Below are positions 35,635 through 43,523 of a DNA stretch of 64,000 nt, one piece after another. A model generated the notes under the pieces. The model was not told the DNA's origin. It saw only the letters and a list, made by a program, of their open reading frames with translations, and ran no database searches. The translations under genes and the position numbers were made by a program. Each line of letters opens with the position of its first letter. Within the stretch, counting starts at the first letter, position 1. Source of the DNA: Streptomyces sp. NBC_00704 (GTDB lineage Bacteria; Actinomycetota; Actinomycetes; Streptomycetales; Streptomycetaceae); NCBI RefSeq assembly GCF_036226605.1, contig NZ_CP109000.1, positions 3,654,501 to 3,718,500 of the forward strand. The letters are read 5' to 3'.

Positions 35635-36272
35635 GCGACTCCGTCGCTCTGTCGCGCAGTCGATAGCGATCCGTCGGGACCCCGCGTCCAGTGCCACGAT
35701 GCCTCCCCCCACAGTGACAATGCTAGCGTGCCCAGCCCCGCAGCCTGTCGCAGCTTCCGTCCCATTCCGCGCAGTTCAGAACAAACAGATGAGTCCGCAG
35801 CGTAGCCGGACTTGCAACCGGCCGCCTAGTAACACACATGAATGGCCCCGTCTGTGACCCGCAGGGTCACTCATTCACATTCTTTTCCCTAGTCCCCAGT
35901 GGGTCACCACGAGCTGTATTCGATTTCCGTCCCTTGCAAAGCAGAGGTCATCACCCAAGGTCTCACTGCCGCGCTTCTACCGGCGCGGCTCGGACTGGAT
36001 GACGGCATGGCAGCGTGGCCAAGGCCCGTGGGGCCACAGCGAGACACACGCGCACCTCGTCGGCCGGCGCACCCGCCGTCGTGGCTGGCTGTCGTCGGCT
36101 GAGGTTCGTGCCACTGACGTGCCAGATGCAGCGGTCAGCCACGGTCAACGAGGTTGTCTAGCAGTGGAGTTGCTTGGTAGCTCACCCGGCATCGAAGCCC
36201 CAGGTCACCAGCCCGACGTCCCAGCGTCTCTCCTAAAGTGGTTGTCCAGTCCGCTCACCGAGTCCACACGCG
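35635..36272. other. Gap between defence-like cargo and the XRE-Nudix module
   Basis: About 640 bp without a supported gene. Composition changes from AT-richer to host-like near 35900-36000, marking the cargo boundary. It contains a hairpin at 35854-35870 (GTGACCC-GCA-GGGTCAC). A 67-codon ORF at 35899-36102 has no SD and looks accidental. Confidence 0.5.
35854..35870. promoter_or_regulatory. Short perfect dyad, possible operator or terminator
   Basis: GTGACCC and GGGTCAC separated by GCA, with imperfect outer arms (TGAATG and CATTCA). Another GGGTCAC occurs about 35 bp further right. It could terminate the SLATT transcript or be a protein-binding site. Confidence 0.4.
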
Positions 36273-36569
36273 CTAGAACTCTTCGGCCGGGATGGCCTCC
36301 AGCGGATCCTGTCCAGGATCGGTTGCTTGGTCTGTCAGGCCGCCGTGCTCGTCCTCCAGGTGCTCCCAGCTGTATCGGTGGAGTTGGCCGGCCGCGGTCA
36401 GCTCGGCCTGCTTAATGACGATCAACTTGCCGCGAGCGGGTACGGCCTCGATGTACCAGAGGTCGCCTTCTTCGTCAGCGTGGCGGAAGTGGTGCCGCTG
36501 AGTGGCGCACTCGTCGAGTGCTCGGTAGTACGCCGTGATCTCTGCCGCGATGCGCTCCAGGTCGTCCAC
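36273..36569 (-). CDS. Small conserved-looking AICE protein
   Basis: A 98-residue acidic protein started by GTG 36569 (DDLERIAAEITAYYRALDEC). It contains WYIEAVPARGKLIVIKQAEL and a C-terminal WEHLEDEHGGLTDQA. It has no membrane segment or catalytic motif. It is on the same strand as, and downstream of, the Nudix gene (about 175 bp). The function is unknown. Confidence 0.6.
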   Translation of the reverse strand: MDDLERIAAEITAYYRALDECATQRHHFRHADEEGDLWYIEAVPARGKLIVIKQAELTAAGQLHRYSWEHLEDEHGGLTDQATDPGQDPLEAIPAEEF

Positions 36570-36744
36570 GGAACCATCGTGCCAACGACCGCAGGTAGTT
36601 GGGACGCTCTGACATCCACAAGTGACATCAACGGCGTCGGACGCCAGCACTCCCAGACAGCCTGGCATGGCCAGCGTGGCCGTGTCGTTCCCTAGTGGTG
36701 CCGAGGAGCGATCGAACTCCTAAAGCGGGCGTTGCAGGTCTCGA

Positions 36745-37215
36745 TCAGCCGAGGTAGGGCTGCTCACGGTGCTCCAGGAAGTGACGGATCCGGAGCCGCT
36801 GCGTGTGGTGCATCGGCAGTTGTGCAACTTCCGCCGGCTGCACGAACCGCAGCTCGGTGGACTCGTCCGAGATCTCGAGTTGGCCGCTGACCACACGGGC
36901 GGTGAAGCAGACGTTGAACTGCCTGCGCACCTCACCGTCCGAGTAGGCGATGATGTGGCGCGGGTCGGTGTACGTCCCCACGAGCCCGGTGATCTCCACG
37001 TCCAGGCCCGTTTCCTCCTTCACCTCGCGGACGGCGGTTCCTGGCAGGGAGTCGGTCATCTCCATGCCGCCGCCGGGCAGCGCCCAGAGATCGTTGTCCC
37101 GCCGGCGCTGTAGGAGGATGCGTCCCTCGTCGTCGGTGACCACTGCGGACGCGGCGACGACCAGGCTGTTGGGCTTGGGGGCGTCTGGGTCGTCGTAGTA
37201 CTCGGTGCGTGCCAT
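36745..37215 (-). CDS. Nudix hydrolase (Pif-like)
   Basis: A 156-residue Nudix protein. The Nudix box at about 49-71 is GGMEMTDSLPGTAVREVKEE then TGL, with REVKEETGL intact and Asp55 at the usual first Glu position. It starts at ATG 37215, 2 nt after the stop of the XRE gene, so the two form a coupled operon. In the AICE pSAM2 the Pif immunity factor, which blocks redundant transfer between carriers, is a Nudix protein; this gene is a candidate counterpart by position and family. A nucleotide-metabolic role is the alternative. Confidence 0.8.
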   Translation of the reverse strand: MARTEYYDDPDAPKPNSLVVAASAVVTDDEGRILLQRRRDNDLWALPGGGMEMTDSLPGTAVREVKEETGLDVEITGLVGTYTDPRHIIAYSDGEVRRQFNVCFTARVVSGQLEISDESTELRFVQPAEVAQLPMHHTQRLRIRHFLEHREQPYLG

Positions 37216-37217
37216 GA

Positions 37218-37961
37218 TCACTTCTCTCGTGCGGGTGTCGCGGTTGCCCACACCGCGTCGAAGCTGTCTGCGTAGGTGTCGAACGTGCCGCCTTCCCCGT
37301 TTCGGCGCAGGTGCCACACGGGGGCCTTGTAGGCGTTCACGCCCCAGACGTGGGCGTTGACCAGTGCCTGATCATCGGCGCGGTAGATCGAGTTGTAGAG
37401 CGTCGTGGCGTGAGTCCGTACCTTGATGCCCGGTACCCCGATGAGGGGGCGGTAGTGCATGAGCGCGAGACGGCAACGGGACTGGATGCCGTGGCCGAAC
37501 TTTTCCTCGTCTCCACGCTGTTGCACGTTGGGGCTGTCCGCGTCGCCAACGGCGATACGGACCACGCAGCCCTCGGCCGCTCGCTCCTTCAGAAGCTCGT
37601 TGAGCCTCGGGTACGCCTCGTGCAGGAAGACGGCCGCGTACACCAACACGTCGATCTGCTCGCGTGCCTGGGTCAGCATGTCCACGAAGGCGGAGACGGG
37701 GATGTCCGCCCGCTGGTCGTAGAGGGCCACGAGTTCCGGACTGACGGCACGGGCGGGGCGTGCCTGCCTGAGCGATGGCCATAGAGCGTGCACGTCTTCT
37801 CCTAGCGTCTCTGCTGCCAACATGGCCGTGGCACGACGTGGCGTACGCCCCAGGTTGACCCATCGTTCGACGGACTTGGGATCGACTTCGACCTTGTCCG
37901 CGAGGGCGTTGTACGTCCAGCCGCCGGCCGCCATGGCCGCACGTAATCTCTCGTTTGCCAT
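37218..37961 (-). CDS. XRE-type regulator with a degenerate PLD-like sensor domain
   Basis: A 247-residue protein. Residues 4-60 are a helix-turn-helix (MAAGGWTYNALADKVEVDPK, SVERWVNLGRTP). The C-terminal 160 residues resemble a phospholipase-D fold (IDVLVYAAVFLHEAYPRLNE, CVVRIAVGD, GIKVRTHATTLYNSIYRADD). The HKD motif is reduced to HATTLYNS, lacking the catalytic Lys, so it is likely a ligand-binding sensor. The SD AGGAGAG precedes ATG 37961. It is operonic with the Nudix gene and divergent from the gene at 38081. Confidence 0.77.
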   Translation of the reverse strand: MANERLRAAMAAGGWTYNALADKVEVDPKSVERWVNLGRTPRRATAMLAAETLGEDVHALWPSLRQARPARAVSPELVALYDQRADIPVSAFVDMLTQAREQIDVLVYAAVFLHEAYPRLNELLKERAAEGCVVRIAVGDADSPNVQQRGDEEKFGHGIQSRCRLALMHYRPLIGVPGIKVRTHATTLYNSIYRADDQALVNAHVWGVNAYKAPVWHLRRNGEGGTFDTYADSFDAVWATATPAREK

Positions 37962-38080
37962 TTCAATCTCTCCTACCAACCGGGGACGGCACTAGGGACG
38001 TTCTACCCGACGCGGGACGTCCCGAAGTGGTGTTTGTCGGTGGTTCCGACGTCCTGCCGGTCGGCAGGAAGCTCGTCGGC

Positions 38081-38311
38081 ATGGCGAGCAAACAGCAGAC
38101 CAGGCCAGGCATCGGCGAACTGGCGAAGGACAGTGCCAGCGGACGCATCGGCGTCGTCATGGGAGACGTCGGTGGCCGCGTGCAGATGCGGCCCGTCCGG
38201 GGCGGCAGGGAGTGGGATGCCATGCCGGGCAGCGTCGTCGCCCTCAGCGCTCGGGAAGAGCTGAGCGCACGTCTGGCCGCGAGGAACGGCAACAGTCGGG
38301 TCGGGCTGTGA
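38081..38311 (+). CDS. Small protein of the XRE-Nudix neighbourhood
   Basis: A 76-residue protein (MASKQQTRPGIGELAKDSAS, VVMGDVGGRVQMRPVRGGRE). Its SH3-barrel-like strand pattern, with a Trp-Asp motif (EWDAMPGSV), is seen in small actinomycete proteins next to XRE regulators. The SD AGGAAG lies 9 nt upstream of ATG 38081; the open frame back to 37955 overlaps the divergent XRE gene and is not used. Its stop overlaps the next start (TGATG). Confidence 0.65.
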   Translation: MASKQQTRPGIGELAKDSASGRIGVVMGDVGGRVQMRPVRGGREWDAMPGSVVALSAREELSARLAARNGNSRVGL

Positions 38312-38412
38312 TGCGCGCCGTCGGTCGCTACGCCGGGGTCCTGTTCATCATCTGCATCAGCGGTTCGTGCGGCTTGGTGATCGGCATGGCCCTCGGCACC
38401 GGCCAGTACTAG
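38311..38412 (+). CDS. 33-residue single-TM peptide
   Basis: MRAVGRYAGVLFIICISGSC then GLVIGMALGTGQY. A basic start is followed by one transmembrane helix. The ATG shares one base with the preceding stop (TGATG), indicating translational coupling to the 76-residue protein. The function is unknown. Confidence 0.6.
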   Translation: MRAVGRYAGVLFIICISGSCGLVIGMALGTGQY

Positions 38413-38560
38413 ACCGGCCGCCCCGAGCGGGTGCCACATACGGCTCCCCGTCCCCGTTCGGGGCGGCCTCCATTCCGCTGTCGATCACCTTCGAGTCGAG
38501 CTCGGCGATCGAGGCGGCCCAGGCAAGTGCCCTGCACCACTTCACATGAGGAGACGGCAC

Positions 38561-39004
38561 ATGACAGCAACGGCGAACGTGCAGAAGACCGGCCGCGCGG
38601 TCGCGGGTGAGGAGCTGTTCGAGAGCCTCGCCCACTTCGTGATCACCCACGACGGCGAGTCGGCCGAGCGCGCCGAGCGCATCGCCGACCAGGCAGTGGC
38701 CTTCGTGGTCACGGCGGCCACCGCGACCGTTCCCATGGTCCCGTCGGACGACGTGGACCTCGGCCTCCACGCGCTCATCCTGCACACCAAGGAGTACGCC
38801 CAGCTGTGCGAGCGGCACGCGGGCCGCTTCCTCCACCACAACCCGAAGCCGGGTGGCGGGGCCCGCGACCCGGAGAAGGTCGCAGCCTCGGCCCGTGCCA
38901 TGAAGGCCGCCGGGTTCGCGGTCTTCGACGACCTGTGGACCGTCGACGGCACGAACCTCGCACAGTGCGACTCGGACTGCGGCCGTCCCTACGGTCAGAA
39001 CTAG
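38561..39004 (+). CDS. Conserved actinomycete partner protein (glycine-rich-domain-like)
   Basis: A 147-residue protein with SD AGGAG before ATG 38561. A helical region (GEELFESLAHFVITHDGESA) leads to a conserved block VDLGLHALILHTKEYAQLCE and RHAGRFLHHNPKPG, and a short tail with two Cys (QCDSDCGRP). I recall related proteins annotated as glycine-rich-domain-like in Streptomyces, often beside kinase-like genes. The adjacent TTG-started kinase-like gene follows after about 70 bp. The function is unknown; a substrate or adaptor of the kinase is one possibility. Confidence 0.65.
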   Translation: MTATANVQKTGRAVAGEELFESLAHFVITHDGESAERAERIADQAVAFVVTAATATVPMVPSDDVDLGLHALILHTKEYAQLCERHAGRFLHHNPKPGGGARDPEKVAASARAMKAAGFAVFDDLWTVDGTNLAQCDSDCGRPYGQN

Positions 39005-39076
39005 GACCTGACATCAGGGACGCGGCCGGCCCGGACTCGGGGTCGGCCGCGTTCGTCCGGAAGGAGAACAACGACG

Positions 39077-39913
39077 TTGGCCTGCTCGATCCATGAAGTA
39101 CCGACGGCTGTGCTCGACGCGCTCATGCCGAACGCGCGACGCCTGGTCGTCAACCGGCGCGGCTCCACCGTGTGGGAGGTGTTCGGCCCTCGGGGTCACT
39201 ACGCCGTGAAGGTCGGCTATCCGATCGAGGCCACGGCCGACTGGCCCGCGCAGCCCTGGACCGCCCTCGCGCCGGCACGCGAGGGCGCCGTGCTCCATCG
39301 CCTCGGCTTCGACGAGATCGCCTACGGCGAGTGGGAACACGGCACCTGGAACTTCCAGCCCTGGCATGAAGGACCGGACCTCTACCGGCTGTGGGAGCCC
39401 TGCCGAGAACCGGACCCCGTGATCGCACCCCACACCGGTGTCGCCCTGGGATGCGTCGAAGCCCTCGCCGAACTTCACGGCAGGGGCTGGGCTCACGGAG
39501 ACGTGCAGCCCGCCCACTTCATCATCGGAGTGGAACGAACGCACCTCATCGACCTTGCCCTCGCCCATGGCGGACACGTGCCCCAGGGGTACGACTTCCC
39601 GTTCCGCGGTTGCCTCGTCCACTACGAAGCACCGGAGATCGCCCGCAGCGTGCTCGCCACCGGAGAGGCTGAGCCGACGCAGGCTGCCGACGTCTACGCC
39701 CTCGGCGCTTCCCTGCTCATCTCCGCCACTGGTTGGCGCGCTGTCGAATACCCGGACGACGCCCCCCGCGCCGTCCAGAGAGAAGCGGTGGCGAACGGCC
39801 GGCGTCGTCCCGTGAAGGCGCTGGGTGACCTGGGCGACCTGATCGACGCGATGCTCAGTCATGCCCCCGAGGACCGGCCGACGATCTACGAGGTGGGCAA
39901 AGCCTTGAGCTGA
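39077..39913 (+). CDS. Protein-kinase-like phosphotransferase
   Basis: A 278-residue kinase-fold protein. The ATP lysine is in HYAVKVG (about residue 50), the catalytic loop is HGDVQPAHF (HGDxxPxN-like, with His for Asn), and IDLALAHGG stands in for DFG. The C-lobe keeps YEAPEIARS (the APE motif) and TQAADVYALGASLLI (DVxAxG), as in Ser/Thr kinases. The start is TTG 39077 with AAGGAGA 9 nt upstream. It is probably active but atypical. It follows the gene at 38561 and ends before a strong terminator. Confidence 0.77.
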   Translation: MACSIHEVPTAVLDALMPNARRLVVNRRGSTVWEVFGPRGHYAVKVGYPIEATADWPAQPWTALAPAREGAVLHRLGFDEIAYGEWEHGTWNFQPWHEGPDLYRLWEPCREPDPVIAPHTGVALGCVEALAELHGRGWAHGDVQPAHFIIGVERTHLIDLALAHGGHVPQGYDFPFRGCLVHYEAPEIARSVLATGEAEPTQAADVYALGASLLISATGWRAVEYPDDAPRAVQREAVANGRRRPVKALGDLGDLIDAMLSHAPEDRPTIYEVGKALS

Positions 39914-39968
39914 TCTCGGAGCCGGCTCGCCCCGCGGTTGCGCATGCGGCGGCGGCCGAAAAGCAAAA

Positions 39969-40014
39969 GACCGGACCACCCCTCAGCCTGGACAGCATTC
40001 CGGGTGGTCCGGTC
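39969..40014 (+). terminator. Strong hairpin terminator after the kinase-like gene
   Basis: A perfect 13-bp stem (GACCGGACCACCC and its complement) with a 20-nt loop, about 55 bp past the stop codon. It separates this operon from the conjugation module. Confidence 0.75.
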
Positions 40015-40104
40015 GTGGAAGCCCTGATCAGGACCCCGGTGCCGATGGTACCGGGGTGGTCGGCGTGCTCGAACACGGGTGCGGCTACAACCCAGCCTGC
40101 TCGC

Positions 40105-40284
40105 CTACTGAGTTGGAGTGAGACGCGAATGAAGTTCGTCAGATGAGACCCAGTTCTGACCGCCGCCACGGAAAGTCAGCCACGGCGGCGGGTTCGCCGA
40201 ACGAGCACCTGTCACGTGTGCCTCCAGGAACCCCGGCCGGATCTCAGCCACGCTGCCTCGATGCGTCACGATCCGCAGTCCCAC
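40105..40284 (-). CDS. Doubtful 59-codon ORF
   Basis: GTG 40284 opens GLRIVTHRGSVAEIRPGFLE and ends WVSSDELHSRLTPTQ. The composition is less Arg/Pro-biased than shadow frames, which is the only argument for coding. The SD is weak. Confidence 0.22.
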   Translation of the reverse strand: MGLRIVTHRGSVAEIRPGFLEAHVTGARSANPPPWLTFRGGGQNWVSSDELHSRLTPTQ

Positions 40285-40685
40285 CTGCTGAAGCGTTGTG
40301 GACGAACGGACAGGGCCTGGCTCGCCTCCGGGCTTCCCCGGAAGGGACGGTGGCCGTGCGCTCTGCCGCCGCTCTGTCTTCAGCTTGGTCCTGGCGCTCG
40401 GGCTCGTCGGGTTGCTTCCTGCTCTGGCTGTCCGTCTCGGCGATGTTGCGCGCTGAGTGGCCGGGGGCCGGCGCAGCGGTGGCGGAGACAGGGAGCGGCG
40501 GCGGCCCCCGGCCGCCAGCGCGCGCGGACCGCCGTAGGCGGGCCGCCTTGATCCAGTAAAGAAACTCTGAACAGCGCCGCAGCCCGGCAGTCGATCAACC
40601 TGGGAGAACAACGGGTGGCAGGGCAAGTCCTGACGGTTCGGGCAACTGCGGCACGAGACGACGGCGCGGCTGCAAGTGGGGAGCA

Positions 40686-40913
40686 ATGACCGAGCGCATA
40701 CCGGACAACGAGATGGGGTCGACCAGCATTCACGTCGGGGACAGGGATCAGGTACTCGTGCTGATCAGTGAGATGCGTGCCATGGTCGTTCGCCTCAGTG
40801 GAGAGACGAGAGAGTTGCGAGAGGAAGTCGCCCAACTCAGGGCTACGACTTCGAGTGCCCTGCTGCCTTCAGCTCCTCGACCTCGCGACGCAGCTCCTGA
40901 TGATCGGCGCTGA
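40686..40913 (+). CDS. Small coiled-coil protein convergent with the GntR gene
   Basis: A 75-residue ORF from ATG 40686 (GGGGAG close upstream). Residues about 28-58 form a heptad coiled coil (EMRAMVVRLSGETRELREEV, AQLRA). It resembles the C-terminal coiled coil of the convergent GntR regulator (RDEIRVLSADHQELRREVEE), and their 3' ends overlap by 71 bp. It could heterodimerise with the regulator; that is inference. It could also be fortuitous. Confidence 0.45.
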   Translation: MTERIPDNEMGSTSIHVGDRDQVLVLISEMRAMVVRLSGETRELREEVAQLRATTSSALLPSAPRPRDAAPDDRR

Positions 40914-41331
40914 GCACACGGATCTCGTCACGTAGTGCGGTGAGTACTTCGGCGAGGGTGGTCCCGACGCCTTCGGCAGCTTCGGAGTCGTCGGGTTCCT
41001 CTCCCTGCCCCGCCCGGCCGGGGCTCTCACCCTTGTTCGCCAAGTACCAGGCTGGAGCGGTGTAGTTCCCTGAGAGCTCCCCGCCGGCGGAGTGGTCCGC
41101 GACGAAGCTGCCCCGCCCATGGATCGTGTAGATCAAGCCCTCATCGCGCAGCACATTGAGTGCGGACCTCGCGGTCATGTTGGCCACGCCGAAGCGTTCT
41201 TGCAGCTCGCGAATGGACGGCATCTGCTCGCCCGGCTTGATCCGCCCCTGCAAGATGTCGCGCCGAAGCTCGTCGGCAGCGTGCTGATACGGCGGCCGAC
41301 GGTCCTGCTTGCTCTCTGGCGCGGGGCTCAT
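40843..41331 (-). CDS. GntR family repressor (KorSA-like)
   Basis: A 162-residue regulator. The GntR winged helix occupies residues 12-78 (YQHAADELRRDILQGRIKPG, MPSIRELQERFGVANMTARS and GRGSFV). Instead of a ligand-binding domain the C-terminus has a linker and a coiled coil (EVLTALRDEIRVLSADHQEL to EELKA). KorSA of pSAM2, a GntR protein, represses element functions from the same position, divergent from the transfer genes. I chose ATG 41331; 16 upstream codons run through the promoter. Its likely operator is the palindrome at 41373-41395. Confidence 0.8.
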   Translation of the reverse strand: MSPAPESKQDRRPPYQHAADELRRDILQGRIKPGEQMPSIRELQERFGVANMTARSALNVLRDEGLIYTIHGRGSFVADHSAGGELSGNYTAPAWYLANKGESPGRAGQGEEPDDSEAAEGVGTTLAEVLTALRDEIRVLSADHQELRREVEELKAAGHSKS

Positions 41332-41372
41332 GGCCCAAGAGTAGCGATTCCTAGCACCCCTAGCACACCCCA

Positions 41373-41395
41373 CTGACATAGGTGGCCTATGTCAG
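41373..41395. promoter_or_regulatory. Probable KorSA-type operator
   Basis: A perfect 10-bp inverted repeat, CTGACATAGG and CCTATGTCAG, separated by TGG, 42 bp upstream of the gntR start and between the divergent transcripts. Two CCTAGCAC direct repeats (41350 and 41359) flank it, and a CTAGGTCAG half-match lies at 41430. This placement fits a shared autoregulatory operator. Confidence 0.75.
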
Positions 41396-41420
41396 CTGAT
41401 ACCTAGCTCACCCGATTCAC

Positions 41421-41449
41421 TTGACACTGCTAGGTCAGCTACGTTCAAT
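41421..41449 (+). promoter_or_regulatory. Probable promoter of the transfer/replication operon
   Basis: TTGACA, 17-nt spacer, TTCAAT. It lies just downstream of the palindrome and 54 bp before the start at 41503, so a repressor bound at the palindrome could block it. Confidence 0.5.
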
Positions 41450-41502
41450 GGTGATCACGCCCTACCGCTCTGGTGGAGCGCAACCGAAAGGAATCAACTC
41501 CC

Positions 41503-41853
41503 ATGGCACGCATCCGTGTTGGTCTGCTCCCCACCTCGTCGTTCATGGTCGGCACCCTGCCGGTGCCGAAGTACGCGGACCAGGAGAAGACGCAGTTCGC
41601 CACCGACCGTGAGACCGGCGCGAAGCTCTACACGATCACCCTCTTCTTCATGGAGGAGGACCGTGCCGAAGCTCTGAAGATCACCGTTCCGGAGACCGGA
41701 CTGCCCAACGGCCTCCGACCGGGTGTCCCGGTCATGCCGGTGGAACTGTTCGCCACCCCCTGGGCGCGGATCTTCAACGGCTCGCTCTCGGACGGCATCG
41801 CCTACCGCGCGGGTCGGCTGGACCTGGTGGCCCCGGACGCTGAAGCGGCGTGA
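41503..41853 (+). CDS. Conserved AICE protein, first gene of the transfer operon
   Basis: A 116-residue protein (ARIRVGLLPTSSFMVGTLPV, KLYTITLFFMEEDRAEALKI). It is mostly beta in appearance, with no membrane helix. The SD AAAGGAA precedes ATG 41503. Its stop overlaps the next start (GTGA). Proteins like it stand just before FtsK-type transfer genes in many Streptomyces AICEs; the function is not known to me. Confidence 0.7.
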   Translation: MARIRVGLLPTSSFMVGTLPVPKYADQEKTQFATDRETGAKLYTITLFFMEEDRAEALKITVPETGLPNGLRPGVPVMPVELFATPWARIFNGSLSDGIAYRAGRLDLVAPDAEAA

Positions 41854-42062
41854 GCGTCACCACCTCCCGGTCCGGCGCTGAGCGCAGCTACCCGCTGCTT
41901 CACGCCGGGCCGGATGCCCGGTTCACCGAATCGCTCGTGACCTCGGTGGCGGGCGTGCTCGTGGGCTACGGCTACCCCCGCTTGGGCTCCTCCGCCGATC
42001 GGGCGGCCCTCGCATCGGCCCTCGGGGCCTTCCTCTACAACCCGTTGGAGAACTGCACATGA
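41850..42062 (+). CDS. Small transfer-operon protein
   Basis: A 70-residue protein begun by a GTG that overlaps the preceding stop by 4 nt; its own stop overlaps the start of the FtsK-type gene by 4 nt (ATGA). It is helical, with LVTSVAGVLVGYGYPRLGSS, possibly a short amphipathic or membrane-associated helix. The tight double overlap argues that it is real. The position is like that of the small spd genes of pSAM2-type elements. Confidence 0.7.
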   Translation: MSVTTSRSGAERSYPLLHAGPDARFTESLVTSVAGVLVGYGYPRLGSSADRAALASALGAFLYNPLENCT

Positions 42063-43465
42063 AGGATCCGAACGCCCCCACGGAAGGCATCCTCGGTCAC
42101 GTCCCGCTCGTCGTCGTCCTGGTGCTCGCCGTGCTCGTTGGGTGGGCTGCCTGGTGGGTAGTCCGTTACGTTCGCACCGATGCCATGACCCGCCAGTCCA
42201 TACGGCAGGCCGTACGCGTGCGGTGGGGCTGGAAGCGGCTCGCGCCGATGCTCAAGCTTTCGGCAACGGACAAGACACCGACCGCGCTGGCGTCCCTGGC
42301 GAACACAAGCGGCAAGCCCATCAAGCCGCGCGTCCTCATCCCCACCCTGAAGGTGAAGCACGACGCGTACGGAGTGATCGCGCGGGCTCAGTGTCTGCCT
42401 GGCGTCGGGCTCCAGCAGTTCCAGAAAGCGGGCCCGCATCTCGCGGACGCCTGGCGGTGCACACGGGTGGCGGTCACCCAGGACAAGCCTGGGCAGGTCC
42501 TCATCCGGGGCGTACGACTGGACCCGCTGAAGTTCCCCACCGAACACCACCCCACAGGTGAACCACCGGAGGAGACAGCCCGGTGGGATCTGGGCCTGGA
42601 CGAGTACGCGCAACCCGTGTCCGTGAATCTCACGCAGGTGCCGGGCGTGACCGTGGCCGGCCTTCCCGGCTTCGGCAAGACCAGTCTGATCAACCGGCTT
42701 CTCTCCGACTGGGCGCCCTCGCCCGCAGTGCAGTTCGCCTGCGCGGACGGCAAGGTGTCGGCTGCCTACGAAGGTGACTACGCGGACTGGGTCCAACGCA
42801 TGTTCGCCTTCGTGGGCGATGACCTGGAAGAGGCCAACAAGCTGTTCCGGCACCTGGTGGAACTCCGACGTGCCCGGTCGGCTTCAGTGCGCCAGATGCT
42901 CGGCGTGAAGTCCATGTGGGACGTCGGGCCGTCCGAGCACTGGCCCCTGGTCGTGCTGATCGTCGACGAAGCCCACACCTACTTCCGCGACCACAAGGGC
43001 AGCGACCAGCAGACGAAGAAGCTGGCCGCGCTCGCCGCCGAGAACGCGCGGCTCGTGGAAGACCTGGTGAAGAAGGGCCGGTCCGTGGGCTTGCTCGTCA
43101 TCCTCACCACTCAGAAGTCCACCGGCGACGCGATCCCCACCTTCATCCGCGACGTGTGCCCCGTCGGCTTGAGCTTCGCCCAGAAGACCGCCGAAGCCTC
43201 CGTGGCCGCGCTCGGTGAGGAGATTCGGGAATGGCCGGATGCCAACCCGATCAACCTCCAGGACCCCACCTACGTCGGCGTCGCCTCGATGAACCATCAG
43301 TCGCAACCCGGCTTCACCCGCATCCGCACGCCCTACGTGCCCGACGCGGAAGCGGCTCGCGTCGCCGAACGGACGGCGCACCTCACTGCCGACCCCTCCG
43401 TCCTCCTGGAAGCCTTCCTCGGCCTTCGCCTGGCGGACGTGGACCTGACCAAGCTCGACGTCTGA
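42059..43465 (+). CDS. FtsK/SpoIIIE-type conjugative DNA translocase (TraB/TraSA-like)
   Basis: A 468-residue single-protein conjugation motor. One N-terminal membrane helix (VPLVVVLVLAVLVGWAAWWV, about 15-34) precedes the FtsK ATPase. The P-loop is GLPGFGKTS (about 201-209) and Walker B is VVLIVDEAH (about 297-305), followed by LVILTTQKSTGDAIPTFIRD. TraB-type hexamers move double-stranded plasmid DNA between Streptomyces mycelia without a relaxase. It overlaps the previous gene by 4 nt. Confidence 0.88.
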   Translation: MKDPNAPTEGILGHVPLVVVLVLAVLVGWAAWWVVRYVRTDAMTRQSIRQAVRVRWGWKRLAPMLKLSATDKTPTALASLANTSGKPIKPRVLIPTLKVKHDAYGVIARAQCLPGVGLQQFQKAGPHLADAWRCTRVAVTQDKPGQVLIRGVRLDPLKFPTEHHPTGEPPEETARWDLGLDEYAQPVSVNLTQVPGVTVAGLPGFGKTSLINRLLSDWAPSPAVQFACADGKVSAAYEGDYADWVQRMFAFVGDDLEEANKLFRHLVELRRARSASVRQMLGVKSMWDVGPSEHWPLVVLIVDEAHTYFRDHKGSDQQTKKLAALAAENARLVEDLVKKGRSVGLLVILTTQKSTGDAIPTFIRDVCPVGLSFAQKTAEASVAALGEEIREWPDANPINLQDPTYVGVASMNHQSQPGFTRIRTPYVPDAEAARVAERTAHLTADPSVLLEAFLGLRLADVDLTKLDV

Positions 43466-43523
43466 GCAGACCGCCCTACCGCCCTCGCACGCTCCCCTCA
43501 CCCCGGAGAGGAGGTGAACACTC

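Larger units (their letters stand above)
39914..40685. other. Intergenic region with terminator, otherwise unexplained
   Basis: About 770 bp between the kinase-like gene and the conjugation module. Apart from the terminator at 39969-40014 it holds only weak ORFs: a 59-codon GTG ORF on the minus strand (40105-40284, ending SSDELHSRLTPTQ) and Arg/Pro-rich frames. An element replication origin could lie in such a gap, but I see no iteron cluster. Confidence 0.5.

Noticed and set aside
35899..36102. 67-codon plus-strand ORF in the AICE gap
   Set aside because: It has no SD, changes composition midway and has no recognisable motif.
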